Positions 41,260 to 48,883 of a stretch of 64,000 nucleotides of DNA are shown here, piece by piece. Location of the stretch: assembly GCF_029893355.1 (NCBI RefSeq), contig NZ_JARZAI010000027.1, positions 46,512 through 110,511 on the forward strand, in the 5' to 3' direction. Source of the DNA: Kitasatospora sp. MAA4. GTDB lineage: Bacteria; Actinomycetota; Actinomycetes; Streptomycetales; Streptomycetaceae. How positions within the stretch are numbered: position 1 is the first letter of the stretch; every line of letters begins with the position of its first letter. A program made the position numbers and the translations under genes. The notes beneath the pieces were generated by a model. The model searched no databases. It was not told the DNA's origin and worked only from the letters and a program-made list of their open reading frames with translations.

Positions 41260-41655
41260 CTAGAACGCGAAGACGGGGGCGGTCTTCGTGCGCAGCTCGC
41301 AGCTGTTCCCGAAGGTCTGCTGCCACTGCACCGGCAGCCCCGCCCAGCTGCCCGTGGCGCTCGCGGTGACCGGTTGCGAGAGGTGGTAGCAGAGCGTTCC
41401 GGTCGTCCCCGCCAGGCGGTTCAGGTTGCCGCTGGCCGCGTCCAGCGCCTCGCAGGCCGCCTGGACCTGCGGGTGGTCCCCGCCCGTCGGGTGGCAGATC
41501 AGCTCGGCCCGGGCGACGGCGCCGGTGCGCTCGTCCTGCACGGCCAGCTTCAGGTCCCAGGGGTGGCCGGCGGGTCGGGCCTGGGCGGGGGAGGGGAAGG
41601 CGAGCACGGCGAGGACGGCGGTGGCCACGGCCGCGCGCAGGCGCAGGGAAATCAT
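41260..41655 (-). CDS. Subtilisin inhibitor-like secreted protease inhibitor (SSI family)
   Basis: A protein of 131 residues with a Sec signal peptide (about 1-27, AVATAVLAVLAFPSPAQA). The mature SSI domain has two disulfide pairs (ICHPTGG with AACEALDAASGNL; LCYHLS with NSCEL) and the ending FAF. SSI proteins block secreted subtilisins and trypsin-like enzymes and are linked to aerial development. Aligning with CPMVYDPV of classic SSI puts Tyr-His-Leu in the reactive loop, with His at P1. P1 decides specificity and is usually Met, Lys or Arg. It is a single gene next to a divergent-looking regulator region. Confidence 0.9.
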   Translation of the reverse strand: MISLRLRAAVATAVLAVLAFPSPAQARPAGHPWDLKLAVQDERTGAVARAELICHPTGGDHPQVQAACEALDAASGNLNRLAGTTGTLCYHLSQPVTASATGSWAGLPVQWQQTFGNSCELRTKTAPVFAF

Positions 41656-41697
41656 GGGCCCAGGAGTAGCACCGGCGCGCTCACCACGCCCAAGCCG

Positions 41698-42102
41698 TCA
41701 CTCCATCGTGGGCGCGTCGGCCAAGTCGCCCGGCGCGTGGGCTTCTTCGCCCGGCCCGCGGGCTTCCTCCGCCGCCGCGCCGAGCAGCACGCTGTCCAGC
41801 AGCGCGGGGAACAGCGCGTCCAGGTCGCTGCGCCGCAGCACGCTCATCCGGGCCGTCCCGCGCCGGTGTTGGCGGATCACCCCGGACTCGCGCAGAACGC
41901 GGAAGTGGTGCGTGCTGGTCGACTTGCTGACCGGCAGGCCGAACGCGATGCAGGACATCTCGCAGTGCCCGGCGGCGAGTTCGCGCACGATTCGCAGTCG
42001 GATCGGGTCCGCCAGTGCGTGCAGCACGGTCGCCAGTCGGATCTGGGCCGGCGCCGGCTCGGCGAGCGGGGTGCTCAGTGCTTCGGTCGCTGCTGGGGTC
42101 AC
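41698..42102 (-). CDS. ArsR-family winged-helix regulator
   Basis: A protein of 134 residues with an ArsR-type HTH (IRLATVLHALADPIRLRIVR, CIAFGLPVSKSTSTHHFRVL, RESGVIRQHRRGTARMSVLR). The EMSC-x-AF region carries a cysteine, but the CVC metal site is absent, so a redox or organic signal is more likely than metal. The C-terminal 25 residues are Glu/Ala-rich and disordered. It is divergent from an old yellow enzyme, and the 89-base spacer contains three phased direct repeats, its probable operators. It starts with GTG. Confidence 0.85.
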   Translation of the reverse strand: MTPAATEALSTPLAEPAPAQIRLATVLHALADPIRLRIVRELAAGHCEMSCIAFGLPVSKSTSTHHFRVLRESGVIRQHRRGTARMSVLRRSDLDALFPALLDSVLLGAAAEEARGPGEEAHAPGDLADAPTME

Positions 42103-42122
42103 GACCCCATGGTACGGCAGCG

Positions 42123-42165
42123 CTCGTAGTATGACGCTTCTCGTAGTACGGTGAATCTCGTACTT
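42123..42165. promoter_or_regulatory. Three CTCGTA repeats with 17-bp period (probable ArsR operator)
   Basis: CTCGTAGTA at 42123, CTCGTAGTA at 42140 and CTCGTACTT at 42157 lie between the divergent ArsR regulator and flavin oxidoreductase genes. Regular spacing in the shared promoter suggests cooperative repressor binding. Confidence 0.6.
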
Positions 42166-42191
42166 TCCAGCTGTACCCCTGAGGAGTCACC

Positions 42192-43298
42192 GTGAGTGCC
42201 CTGTTCGAGCCGATCACCCTGCGCGAGCTGACCATCCCCAACCGGGTCTGGATGGCTCCGATGTGCATGTACTCGGCCGCCGCCGAGGGCCCCGACACCG
42301 GCGCCGCCACCGACTTCCACCTCACCCACCTCGCCTCCCGGGCGGCCGGCGGCACCGGACTGGTGATGGTCGAGGCCACCGGCGTGCTGCCCGAGGGCCG
42401 GATCAGCGCCCACGACCTCGGCCTGTGGAACGAGCGCCAGCAGGACGCGCTGGCCCGGGTCGCCGCCGCGATCCGCAGCTACGGCTCGGTGGCCGCGATC
42501 CAGCTGGCCCACGCCGGCCGCAAGGCCTCCACCCTGCCGCCGCGCCTCGGCGGCGCCCCCGTCACCGTCGCGGACGGCGGCTGGCAGGCGGTCGCCCCGA
42601 GCCCCGAGCCCTTCGACGGCCACCCGGCCCCGCACGAGCTGACGGTCGAGGAGATCGCCGGCGTCGTCCAGGCGTTCGCCGACGCCGCCCGCCGCGCGCT
42701 GGCGGCCGGCTTCCAGGTCGTCGAGGTGCACGGCGCCCACGGCTACCTGGTGCACTCCTTCCTCTCCCCGGTCTCCAACCACCGCACCGACGCGTACGGC
42801 GGCTCGTTCGAGAACCGGATCCGCTTCGCCCTGGAGGTCGTCGAGGCGGTCCGCGCGGTCTGGCCGCAGGAGCTGCCGGTCTTCTTCCGCACCTCGGCCA
42901 CCGACTGGCTGACCGAGAACGCCGAGGACGAGCGCGACGGCTGGACCGGCGAGGACACCGTCCGCCTCGCCAAGGAGCTCCAGGCCGCCGGCGTCGACCT
43001 GCTGGACGTCTCCACCGGCGGCCTGGTCGCGACGGCGAAGATCCCGGCGGCCCCCGGCTTCCAGGTCCCCTTCGCGACCGCGGTGCGCCAGGCGACCGGC
43101 CTGCCCACCGGTGCCGTCGGCCTGATCACCGACCCCGCCCAGGCCGAGCAGATTCTCACCGACGGCGCCGCCGACGTCGTCCTCCTCGGCCGCGAACTCC
43201 TCCGCAACCCGTACTGGGCCCACCAGGCCGCCCGCGCCCTGGACGCCCGGAGCCACTGGCCCACCCAGTACGGCTGGGTCGTCGGCCCCCGCGACTGA
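42192..43298 (+). CDS. NADH:flavin oxidoreductase, old yellow enzyme family (YqjM-like)
   Basis: A protein of 368 residues forming an FMN TIM barrel: LFEPITLRELTIPNRVWMAP, MCMYSAAAEG (the YqjM-type cysteine that tunes FMN), IQLAHAGRKAS with the substrate-binding His/Gly loop, VVEVHGAHGYLVHSFLSP, and DVVLLGRELLRNPYW. Family members reduce activated C=C bonds of enals, enones and nitro compounds using NADPH. The GTG start has GAGGAG. It is regulated in all likelihood by the divergent ArsR protein. Confidence 0.93.
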   Translation: MSALFEPITLRELTIPNRVWMAPMCMYSAAAEGPDTGAATDFHLTHLASRAAGGTGLVMVEATGVLPEGRISAHDLGLWNERQQDALARVAAAIRSYGSVAAIQLAHAGRKASTLPPRLGGAPVTVADGGWQAVAPSPEPFDGHPAPHELTVEEIAGVVQAFADAARRALAAGFQVVEVHGAHGYLVHSFLSPVSNHRTDAYGGSFENRIRFALEVVEAVRAVWPQELPVFFRTSATDWLTENAEDERDGWTGEDTVRLAKELQAAGVDLLDVSTGGLVATAKIPAAPGFQVPFATAVRQATGLPTGAVGLITDPAQAEQILTDGAADVVLLGRELLRNPYWAHQAARALDARSHWPTQYGWVVGPRD

Positions 43299-43438
43299 CC
43301 CGCCCCTCTGTGCCCGATCGGGCACATCCGGGAGGGAAGCCTCAGATCTCACTCAAGGCGAGATTCCTCCGAGCCGGACGGTCGTACGCTCACGTCACGC
43401 CTGCTCGACAGGTCAACGGCTTCACTCAGGGGGTTGCC

Positions 43439-43645
43439 ATGAGCACGATTCGCGAGGCACTGCAGGCGGTCGGCCGGGCAGTGGTCCAGGTGGCCAAGGT
43501 GCGCCCGCAGCACCCCGACGCCCACACCGGCCGCCCGTTCGCCCCCGCGCCGGACATGACGGTCTACCGCGCTCAGGAGGCCCAGCGCATGATGGGCCAG
43601 ATCGGCGGCCTGGGCGGCGGGGGATTCGGCAGCGGCGGCTTCTAG
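43439..43645 (+). CDS. Small hypothetical protein with Gly-rich tail (68 residues)
   Basis: A short ORF beginning MSTIREALQAVGRAVVQVAK, followed by VRPQHPDAHTGRPFAPAPDM and TVYRAQEAQRMMGQIGGLGG, ending GGFGSGGF. It has an N-terminal amphipathic helix and a flexible glycine tail. An AGGGGG ribosome site precedes the ATG, and codon use is normal for the organism. I see no known family. It lies 140 bases after the old yellow enzyme gene and probably has its own promoter. Confidence 0.6.
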   Translation: MSTIREALQAVGRAVVQVAKVRPQHPDAHTGRPFAPAPDMTVYRAQEAQRMMGQIGGLGGGGFGSGGF

Positions 43646-43727
43646 GACCCGTCGCCACCGTGCCGGCCGCAGCCACTCGCCAGTGGCCGCGGCCGGCAGT
43701 CCACCGCTCACCGGCAGAATGATCAGT

Positions 43728-44126
43728 ATGGAACTCACCCAGATACGCCTGTTGGTGTCCGACTTCCCCGCCGTCTACCGCTTCTACCGGGACGTGCTCG
43801 GGCTCAAGCCCCAGTTCGAGGCCGAGAGCGGCCCGTACGCCAAGCTCAGCCCCGCCACCGGAAACGCCGCGATCGCGCTGCAGGACCGGGGCCAGATGGC
43901 CGATGTGCTGGGCCGGTTGGGAGCAGAGCCGACCGGATACCGCGCGCTGGTGGTGCTACGGGTGGACGACCTGGACGTCACCCATGCCGAACTCGCCTCG
44001 CGGGGAGTGGAGTTCACCCGGGCCCCGGGCCCGATGGGCGACCGGATCCGGGTCGCCTACCTGGAGGACCCGGAGGGGAACCTGATCGAACTCCAGGAGT
44101 GGCTGGCGCTGCGCGAGCCAAGCTGA
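43728..44126 (+). CDS. VOC (glyoxalase/bleomycin-resistance) family protein
   Basis: A protein of 132 residues with a complete paired beta-alpha-beta-beta-beta fold: MELTQIRLLVSDFPAVYRFY, RDVLGLKPQFEAESGPYAKL, then LVVLRVDDLDVTHAELASRG and RVAYLEDPEGNLIELQEW. The C-terminal glutamate of the metal site (NLIELQ) is present, but the usual N-terminal histidine is replaced (IRLLVSD). Metal-free antibiotic binding or isomerase-like activity are both possible. An upstream in-frame ATG at 43719 is an alternative start. Confidence 0.85.
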   Translation: MELTQIRLLVSDFPAVYRFYRDVLGLKPQFEAESGPYAKLSPATGNAAIALQDRGQMADVLGRLGAEPTGYRALVVLRVDDLDVTHAELASRGVEFTRAPGPMGDRIRVAYLEDPEGNLIELQEWLALREPS

Positions 44127-44220
44127 GCTCAGGGTCAGACACTTCCGAACTCGCCCGCCTTACCGCCGGTGACGAACGCGGAGGCCTGGCCGCCCTGCCC
44201 CGCCACCGCGAGGAGACCAC

Positions 44221-45606
44221 TCAGTACCGCCCCCACATCTCGTAGCGGTATCCGCGCTCGGCCAGGGCGGAGGGGGTCGATGGGTCTCGGATACGCTCGA
44301 TCGCGTCGGCCACCGCCTCCCGGCAACGCTCGTCCCAACTCCCCCCTGTCGCCGCGGTGTCGTACTCCACCGCTTCGAGGAGTGCCGGGAGCGCCGGCTG
44401 AGCGGCGCTCCCCAGGTCGCCCAGGGCCACCGCCGCTGCACCTCGGGGGACCCAGAACTTGTCCGGGTCGCGCAGAACGCCGATCAGAGGCGGCACTGCG
44501 GCCGGGTCGCCGATCCGGCCCAGTGCCAGTGCGGCACAGGAACACAGGTAGTTGGAGTCCGTGAGGGCCTCGGCGAGAGCGGGGATCGCGGCCGGGTCGC
44601 CCAACCTGCCGAGGGCGTCTGCTGCCGCTGGGGCTTCCTGCTCACCTCCGGACGCCAGCATCCGAATCAGTCCGGGCAACGCAGATGGGGAGCCGCCCGG
44701 TCTCGGGCCTCCTGTGACCGCGAGTACCTCCGCCGCGGCGATCCGCACGGATTCGTGTTCGCTGCCCAGTGCCGCAGCCAGCGCAGGCGACGCAACCGCG
44801 CCCATCTCAGCCAGCGTCGTCATGGCGGCCTCACGCATGCGTCCGCCCCGGACTTCCAACTCCGCGAGGAGGTAGGGCACCGCGGCGACACCGATTCTGA
44901 CGAGGGCACGGCTGGCGTGGATACGCGGGTAGTGAGGATGCCCGTCGTCTCCCGTGATGTCGAGAAGCCGGACGACCAGGTCCCGGTTCACCACTCCGAT
45001 GGCGCCGAGCGCGTCAGCCGCGGCGGCCCGAACCGTCTCGTTGTCGTCCGACAGCAGTTCCACCAGGTCCGGGACCGCGCGTTCCGCCGCACTGCCCATA
45101 CTCCCGAGACTGTCGGCGGCCCTGATCCGTGCCCGCGCGGAATCCGCGGAGAGCGCCTGGACGAGCTGGTGCACCAGCCCCGCCGGGGGACTGATCACGG
45201 ACAGCAGGCGCTGGATCCCGTCGTCCCAGTCCTTGTACAGCAGAACGGCCTGGATCGAGCGCAAGGTCTCGCCGGCTCCGATGCTCCGCCCCGGCAAGGC
45301 GCACTCATTGAGCAGGACCGGGATGAACCAGGACCGGTCCGCGGGACGTTGCCGCAACTCCTCGATCGCCAGGGTCAGTTCCTCGTTCATGTAGGTCTTG
45401 TCGCGCTGGAGGGACTCGGCGGAGAAGCAAGCCACGAAGAACGCACCCTCGGTGATCGCCTCGCGGATGGCGTCGCTCCAGCGGCTACCCGGTTGCAGAC
45501 GGTCCCGATCCACCCAGACCTCGATGTCGAAGGCCTTCAGAGTGTTCGCAAGCCGGTCCACCAGGTCACTGTTCTCATGCACGTAGGAAATGAAGACATG
45601 CACCAC
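44221..45606 (-). CDS. TIR-HEAT repeat protein (candidate NADase immune effector)
   Basis: A protein of 461 residues. Residues 1-130 form a bacterial TIR domain (VHVFISYVHENSDLVDRLA, EVWVDRDRLQPGSRWSDAIR, FFVACFSAESLQRDKTYMNE), with a glutamate in the position used for NAD cleavage by active TIRs (NEELTLAIEEL region). From about 140 to 440 there are at least seven HEAT repeats (RIRAADSLGSMGSAAERAVP, DLVELLSDDNETVRAAAADA, and similar). TIR proteins of phage defence use the second domain to sense infection; the solenoid could play that role. No cyclase, STING or Thoeris partner is adjacent. Composition looks less GC-biased than that of its neighbours. Confidence 0.8.
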   Translation of the reverse strand: MVHVFISYVHENSDLVDRLANTLKAFDIEVWVDRDRLQPGSRWSDAIREAITEGAFFVACFSAESLQRDKTYMNEELTLAIEELRQRPADRSWFIPVLLNECALPGRSIGAGETLRSIQAVLLYKDWDDGIQRLLSVISPPAGLVHQLVQALSADSARARIRAADSLGSMGSAAERAVPDLVELLSDDNETVRAAAADALGAIGVVNRDLVVRLLDITGDDGHPHYPRIHASRALVRIGVAAVPYLLAELEVRGGRMREAAMTTLAEMGAVASPALAAALGSEHESVRIAAAEVLAVTGGPRPGGSPSALPGLIRMLASGGEQEAPAAADALGRLGDPAAIPALAEALTDSNYLCSCAALALGRIGDPAAVPPLIGVLRDPDKFWVPRGAAAVALGDLGSAAQPALPALLEAVEYDTAATGGSWDERCREAVADAIERIRDPSTPSALAERGYRYEMWGRY

Positions 45607-45709
45607 TGGAAGCTCCCCTCGACCCCGCGATTATCACTCCCCAGCGCCGAGTTGACGAGAACGCCTCCGGAAACCGACGGCGCCGAGGACGGGCTGGAAC
45701 ACTGGCCGG

Positions 45710-46292
45710 ATGTTCACCGAGAGCACCGTGGCCGTCTCCGTCGAACCCGACGTCGAGCTGTTCGTCGCCCACAGTGATGGTCCACGCGTGGCCTCCGATG
45801 CTCCCGGTCCCGCCGGACGCATTCGACGGCTGGCACGAGCGGGACGCACGACTCGCGGTCGGGTCCGCCGTGTGGTCCGATCCCACCCTGTCCGGGTCAG
45901 AACTCGTCCGCGCCGCAGCAGTTGCCGAGGCCCCCGCCGACGTCTGGCGCCCGCAGGCTCTGCCCGACTACCAACGGCGGCTGGAGAGCATCCACTTCAC
46001 CGCCGAATGGCTACGACCCTGGCGGGCCGGCGTCCTACCCAGCGCCCGCCCCGACGCCGCGGCCGAACGGCTCACCGCCTTCGGCATTCCCCTGCTCCTG
46101 CTCCACGGCCGCCAGGACATGACCTTCCCGGCACACCTGGCCGAGGACGCCGAGAGGCTCATCCCCTCCGCTCGCGCCGTCGTTCTCGACGACGCCGGTC
46201 ACATGGCCCACCTCGACCAGCCCGGGCCCTGGCTCGGCGCGATCACCGACTTCCTCCGTGATTTGGGGGCGGTGGCGGGCAGAATGGCGTAG
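45710..46292 (+). pseudogene. Decayed alpha/beta-hydrolase with internal deletion
   Basis: The N-terminal start (MFTESTVAVSVEPDVELFVA) reads in one frame from 45710. The C-terminal half reads in another frame from 45774, with LLLLHGRQDMTFPAHLAEDA for the acid residue and VVLDDAGHMAHLDQPGPW for the catalytic histidine. The oxyanion strand, the nucleophile elbow GxSxG and most of the lid are absent. A deletion with frameshift therefore removed about 100 residues. The stop overlaps the next gene by one base. Confidence 0.65.
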
Positions 46293-46801
46293 TGCCTCAC
46301 GACCTTCCGCTGCTGCTACTGGACGTCGACGGAGTGTTGAACCCGTTCGCGGCTGCCTCCTGTCCGCCTGGGTTCCGTGAGTACCGGTTCTTCCCGGGCG
46401 AGGATGAGGTCCGACTCAACCGTGACCATGGTCGATGGCTTGTCACACTCGCCGAGAGATACGAGATCGTGTGGGCAACCGGCTGGGAGGAGGAGGCGAA
46501 TCAGTTCATCTCGCCTGTGCTCGGGCTGCCACGCCTGCCGGTGATCTGCTTTCCGCCGAAGCCCTTTGACCCCTCGGAGAAGGTGCCCGCGGTGGCTGCC
46601 TTCGTCGGAGACCGGCCGGCTGCCTGGGTTGACGACGCGTTGACGCCATCAGCCCACGAGTGGGCTGATGGCCGCGAGGCTGCGACGCTGCTCATGGACG
46701 CCGACCCGTCGGTGGGTCTCACTCCGGACATGGTGGAGCGACTGATGGCCTGGCACGGCCTTTCCAGGCTATGGCCCGATCAAGTGACCACCCGGCGATA
46801 G
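46292..46801 (+). CDS. HAD-domain protein (Swiss Army Knife RNA-repair type)
   Basis: A protein of 169 residues opening with the HAD motif LLLLDVDGVLNPF (DxDG nucleophile). It continues to YEIVWATGWEEEANQFISPV, which provides the motif II threonine/WATGW region typical of the HAD_SAK family, and AAWVDDALTPSAHEWADGRE with the DD motif. Related domains occur alone in streptomycetes or attached to RNA repair enzymes. The substrate is unknown. It starts with GTG overlapping the pseudogene stop. Confidence 0.8.
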   Translation: MPHDLPLLLLDVDGVLNPFAAASCPPGFREYRFFPGEDEVRLNRDHGRWLVTLAERYEIVWATGWEEEANQFISPVLGLPRLPVICFPPKPFDPSEKVPAVAAFVGDRPAAWVDDALTPSAHEWADGREAATLLMDADPSVGLTPDMVERLMAWHGLSRLWPDQVTTRR

Positions 46802-47061
46802 CGCTGCCGGGAACCACCCTCCGGACCCGCCGGCGCGGCCTCGCCGGGCGTGAAGCCCAGGCGCTCGTAGAACACGCGGGCGCCGCCGGCGACGGCGCCC
46901 GGGTGGTCGGGCCCGAAGGTCACGACCTCCAGCACGCCTGGGCCGACCACGAACCTGCGCATCGCGTCCGCCATCAACGCACGGCCGACGCCCGTTCCGC
47001 GGGCCCAGTGTCCGCGCGCGATGCACCCTGGGTCCAGATCCGTCCCTCGGTCATCCGACCC
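46780..47061 (-). pseudogene. C-terminal fragment of a GNAT acetyltransferase
   Basis: In the minus-strand frame ending at 46780 the sequence reads CIARGHWARGTGVGRALMAD, AMRRFVVGPGVLEVVTFGPD and ARVFYERLGFTPGEAAPAGP, the acetyl-CoA-binding motif and last strands of a GNAT fold. An in-frame TAG at 47064-47062 cuts it off, and no N-terminal half exists upstream. It overlaps the HAD gene tail by 22 bases. Confidence 0.6.
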
Positions 47062-47067
47062 CTACCC

Positions 47068-47385
47068 CTACCCCTGCCCCCGTCCGGTGCGCAGGTCGGG
47101 CTGCGTGGGGCGGGAGTCCCGGCTCTGGGCTATCGGGGAGTCGCGGCCCGGTCCGCGGCGGCGCTGCGAGGCGATCTGGCGGGAGATCAGGATGTCGAGC
47201 ATGCAGTAGGCGATGGCGAACACGCCGACCCCGGTCACCATCAGCGCCGGGGTCAGTACCCAGCTGTGCGCGAACGACGCCAGCGCGGTGAAGACCAGGC
47301 TGACCAGCGTCAGCGCGAGGAAGATCACCGCCCGTACGGCGGCTCCGCGCACCTCGTCCGGCATCCGGCGGCGTGCAGCGCGCAT
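47068..47385 (-). CDS. Small two-helix membrane protein
   Basis: A protein of 105 residues. MRAARRRMPDEVRGAAVRAV leads into TM1 (VIFLALTLVSLVFTALASF) and TM2 (VLTPALMVTGVGVFAIAYCM). A basic, disordered tail follows (RQIASQRRRGPGRDSP). Function cannot be inferred. The ATG at 47385 avoids the long upstream frame that runs antisense to other sequence. It lies between the GNAT fragment and the gluconate regulator. Confidence 0.6.
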   Translation of the reverse strand: MRAARRRMPDEVRGAAVRAVIFLALTLVSLVFTALASFAHSWVLTPALMVTGVGVFAIAYCMLDILISRQIASQRRRGPGRDSPIAQSRDSRPTQPDLRTGRGQG

Positions 47386-47467
47386 CGGCGACCCCCAGGT
47401 CCGGCGCGGGGGGCTGTCCACCGCGCGCCGGAGGTCTGCCCGCGTACGGCTAGGCCAAACCGGGCGA

Positions 47468-48187
47468 CTACGGCTCCTCGTGGGAGCCCGGCTGCCCGAG
47501 CGTCGCATCGAGTTCCTCCAGGGCGCCGAGCACGATCGTGCGCATCGCCCGCTCGGCGCCCTCGGGGTCGCCCGCGCAGATCGCCTCGGCGACCTCCCGG
47601 TGCAACTGGACTGCATACGGCTTTGGTTGATGGGGCATCAGGTCGTGTTCGGTGCGTCCGGTCAGTACCGCGCCGACGGTGTCGCCGAGGTGCGCGAACA
47701 TCTCGTTGCCGGAGGCCCGCAGCACCGTCGCGTGGAAGGCGATGTCGTGCCGCAGGAAGGCGGAGAGGTCGGACGCCCGTGCGGTGACCGTCAGCTCGAC
47801 GGCCAGCGCGCTCAGCTCGCGGCAGTGGTCCGGCGTGGCGTGCCGGGCTGCGAGCCCGGCGGCGGCCGGTTCGACGGCGGCCCGCAGCGAGCCGAGCGAA
47901 CGCAGCTGCGCGGCGCGGTCGGCGCCGGCCAGCCGCCAGCGGATCACCAGCGGATCGAAGACGTCCCAGTCGGCCTTCGGCTGGACGGTGATGCCGACCC
48001 GGCGCCGGGACTCCACCAGGCGCATCGACTCGAGCACCCGCACGGCGTCGCGCACGACGGTCCGGGAGACGCCGAAGCGGGCCTCCAGCTCCTCGATCCG
48101 CAGGACGGCGCCCTCAGGCAGCTCGCCGGAGGCGATGGCGGGTCCGAGCTCGGCGAGCAGGCGGCCGGGCAGGCCCTGGATGTCCAT
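47468..48187 (-). CDS. GntR/FadR-family regulator of the gluconate genes
   Basis: A protein of 239 residues. The N-terminal winged helix (GRLLAELGPAIASGELPEGA, LEARFGVSRTVVRDAVRVLE, SMRLVESRRRVGITV) is followed by an all-helical FCD ligand domain with the metal-site histidines in LRHDIAFHATVLRASGN and QLHREVAEAICAGDPEG. It is divergent from gntK-gntP. FCD regulators usually repress neighbouring sugar-acid catabolic genes and release DNA on binding the acid or its 6-phosphate. An inverted pair of 9-mers in the shared spacer is the likely operator. Confidence 0.88.
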   Translation of the reverse strand: MDIQGLPGRLLAELGPAIASGELPEGAVLRIEELEARFGVSRTVVRDAVRVLESMRLVESRRRVGITVQPKADWDVFDPLVIRWRLAGADRAAQLRSLGSLRAAVEPAAAGLAARHATPDHCRELSALAVELTVTARASDLSAFLRHDIAFHATVLRASGNEMFAHLGDTVGAVLTGRTEHDLMPHQPKPYAVQLHREVAEAICAGDPEGAERAMRTIVLGALEELDATLGQPGSHEEP

Positions 48188-48221
48188 CCGCTCAGCCTAG
48201 GGCCTCAGCGATCACACCTAT

Positions 48222-48264
48222 AAGTATGACGATTTGATGTCGCTGGCTTGAATAGGTCATACCT
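48222..48264. promoter_or_regulatory. Inverted operator-like pair between gntR-type gene and gntK
   Basis: AAGTATGAC (48222-48230) and GTCATACCT (48256-48264) are inverted copies of A[AG]GTATGAC, 25 bases apart in the divergent promoter region. They are candidate sites for the FCD regulator. Confidence 0.55.
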
Positions 48265-48316
48265 TTGGGTTGATAGTGGCGTCATCGCAGCACGAAGTGT
48301 CAGGAGCAGAGACCCC

Positions 48317-48883
48317 ATGGCTCTCAATGCCGAGAACCAGCCCGCCGACCCGCCCCCGCCGCCCGCCAAACCGCTGATCGTGGTGATGGGCGTCTCGGGC
48401 GTCGGAAAGACCACCGTCGCCCGGCTGCTCGCCGACCGCCTCGGCCTCCCCTACGCGGAGGCCGACGACTTCCACCCGGCCGCCAACATCGCCAAGATGA
48501 CGGCCGGCATCCCGCTGGACGACCAGGACCGCGGACCTTGGCTGGCCGCCCTGGGCGACTGGCTGGGGGAGTGCGGACGGGCCGGCACCGGCGGCGTGGT
48601 CACCTGCTCCGCACTCAAGCGCCGCTACCGCGACCAGCTGCGCGCTGCCTGCCCGGACGCGTACTTCCTCCATCTGAGCGGCGGGCACGGCCTGGTCGAA
48701 CACCGGATTGCGGCCCGCACCGGACACTTCATGCCCGCCTCGCTGCTCGACTCCCAGTACGCGCTCCTCGAACCGCTCCAGCCGGACGAGCGCGGCGCCG
48801 TACTGGACGTCGGACCGGCGCCCCACCAACTCGTCGAGAAGGCCGTCGCCCTGCTGCGGCCCGTCAACGGAGACCTCGCGTGA
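48317..48883 (+). CDS. gntK: Gluconokinase
   Basis: A protein of 188 residues of the GntK family. The P-loop is VMGVSGVGKTTVARLLADRL. The substrate region has YAEADDFHPAANIAKMTAGI, PLDDQDRGPWLAALGDWL and CSALKRRYRDQLR, and the lid has ARTGHFMPASLLDSQ. It phosphorylates D-gluconate to 6-phosphogluconate for the pentose phosphate route. The ATG at 48317 has AGGAG 9 bases upstream. It overlaps gntP by four bases. Confidence 0.93.
   Translation: MALNAENQPADPPPPPAKPLIVVMGVSGVGKTTVARLLADRLGLPYAEADDFHPAANIAKMTAGIPLDDQDRGPWLAALGDWLGECGRAGTGGVVTCSALKRRYRDQLRAACPDAYFLHLSGGHGLVEHRIAARTGHFMPASLLDSQYALLEPLQPDERGAVLDVGPAPHQLVEKAVALLRPVNGDLA

Noticed and set aside
46777..47050. Plus-strand frame continuing from the HAD gene region to 47787
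   Set aside because: It is antisense to the GNAT fragment and the small membrane protein and has Arg/Ser/Pro noise composition.
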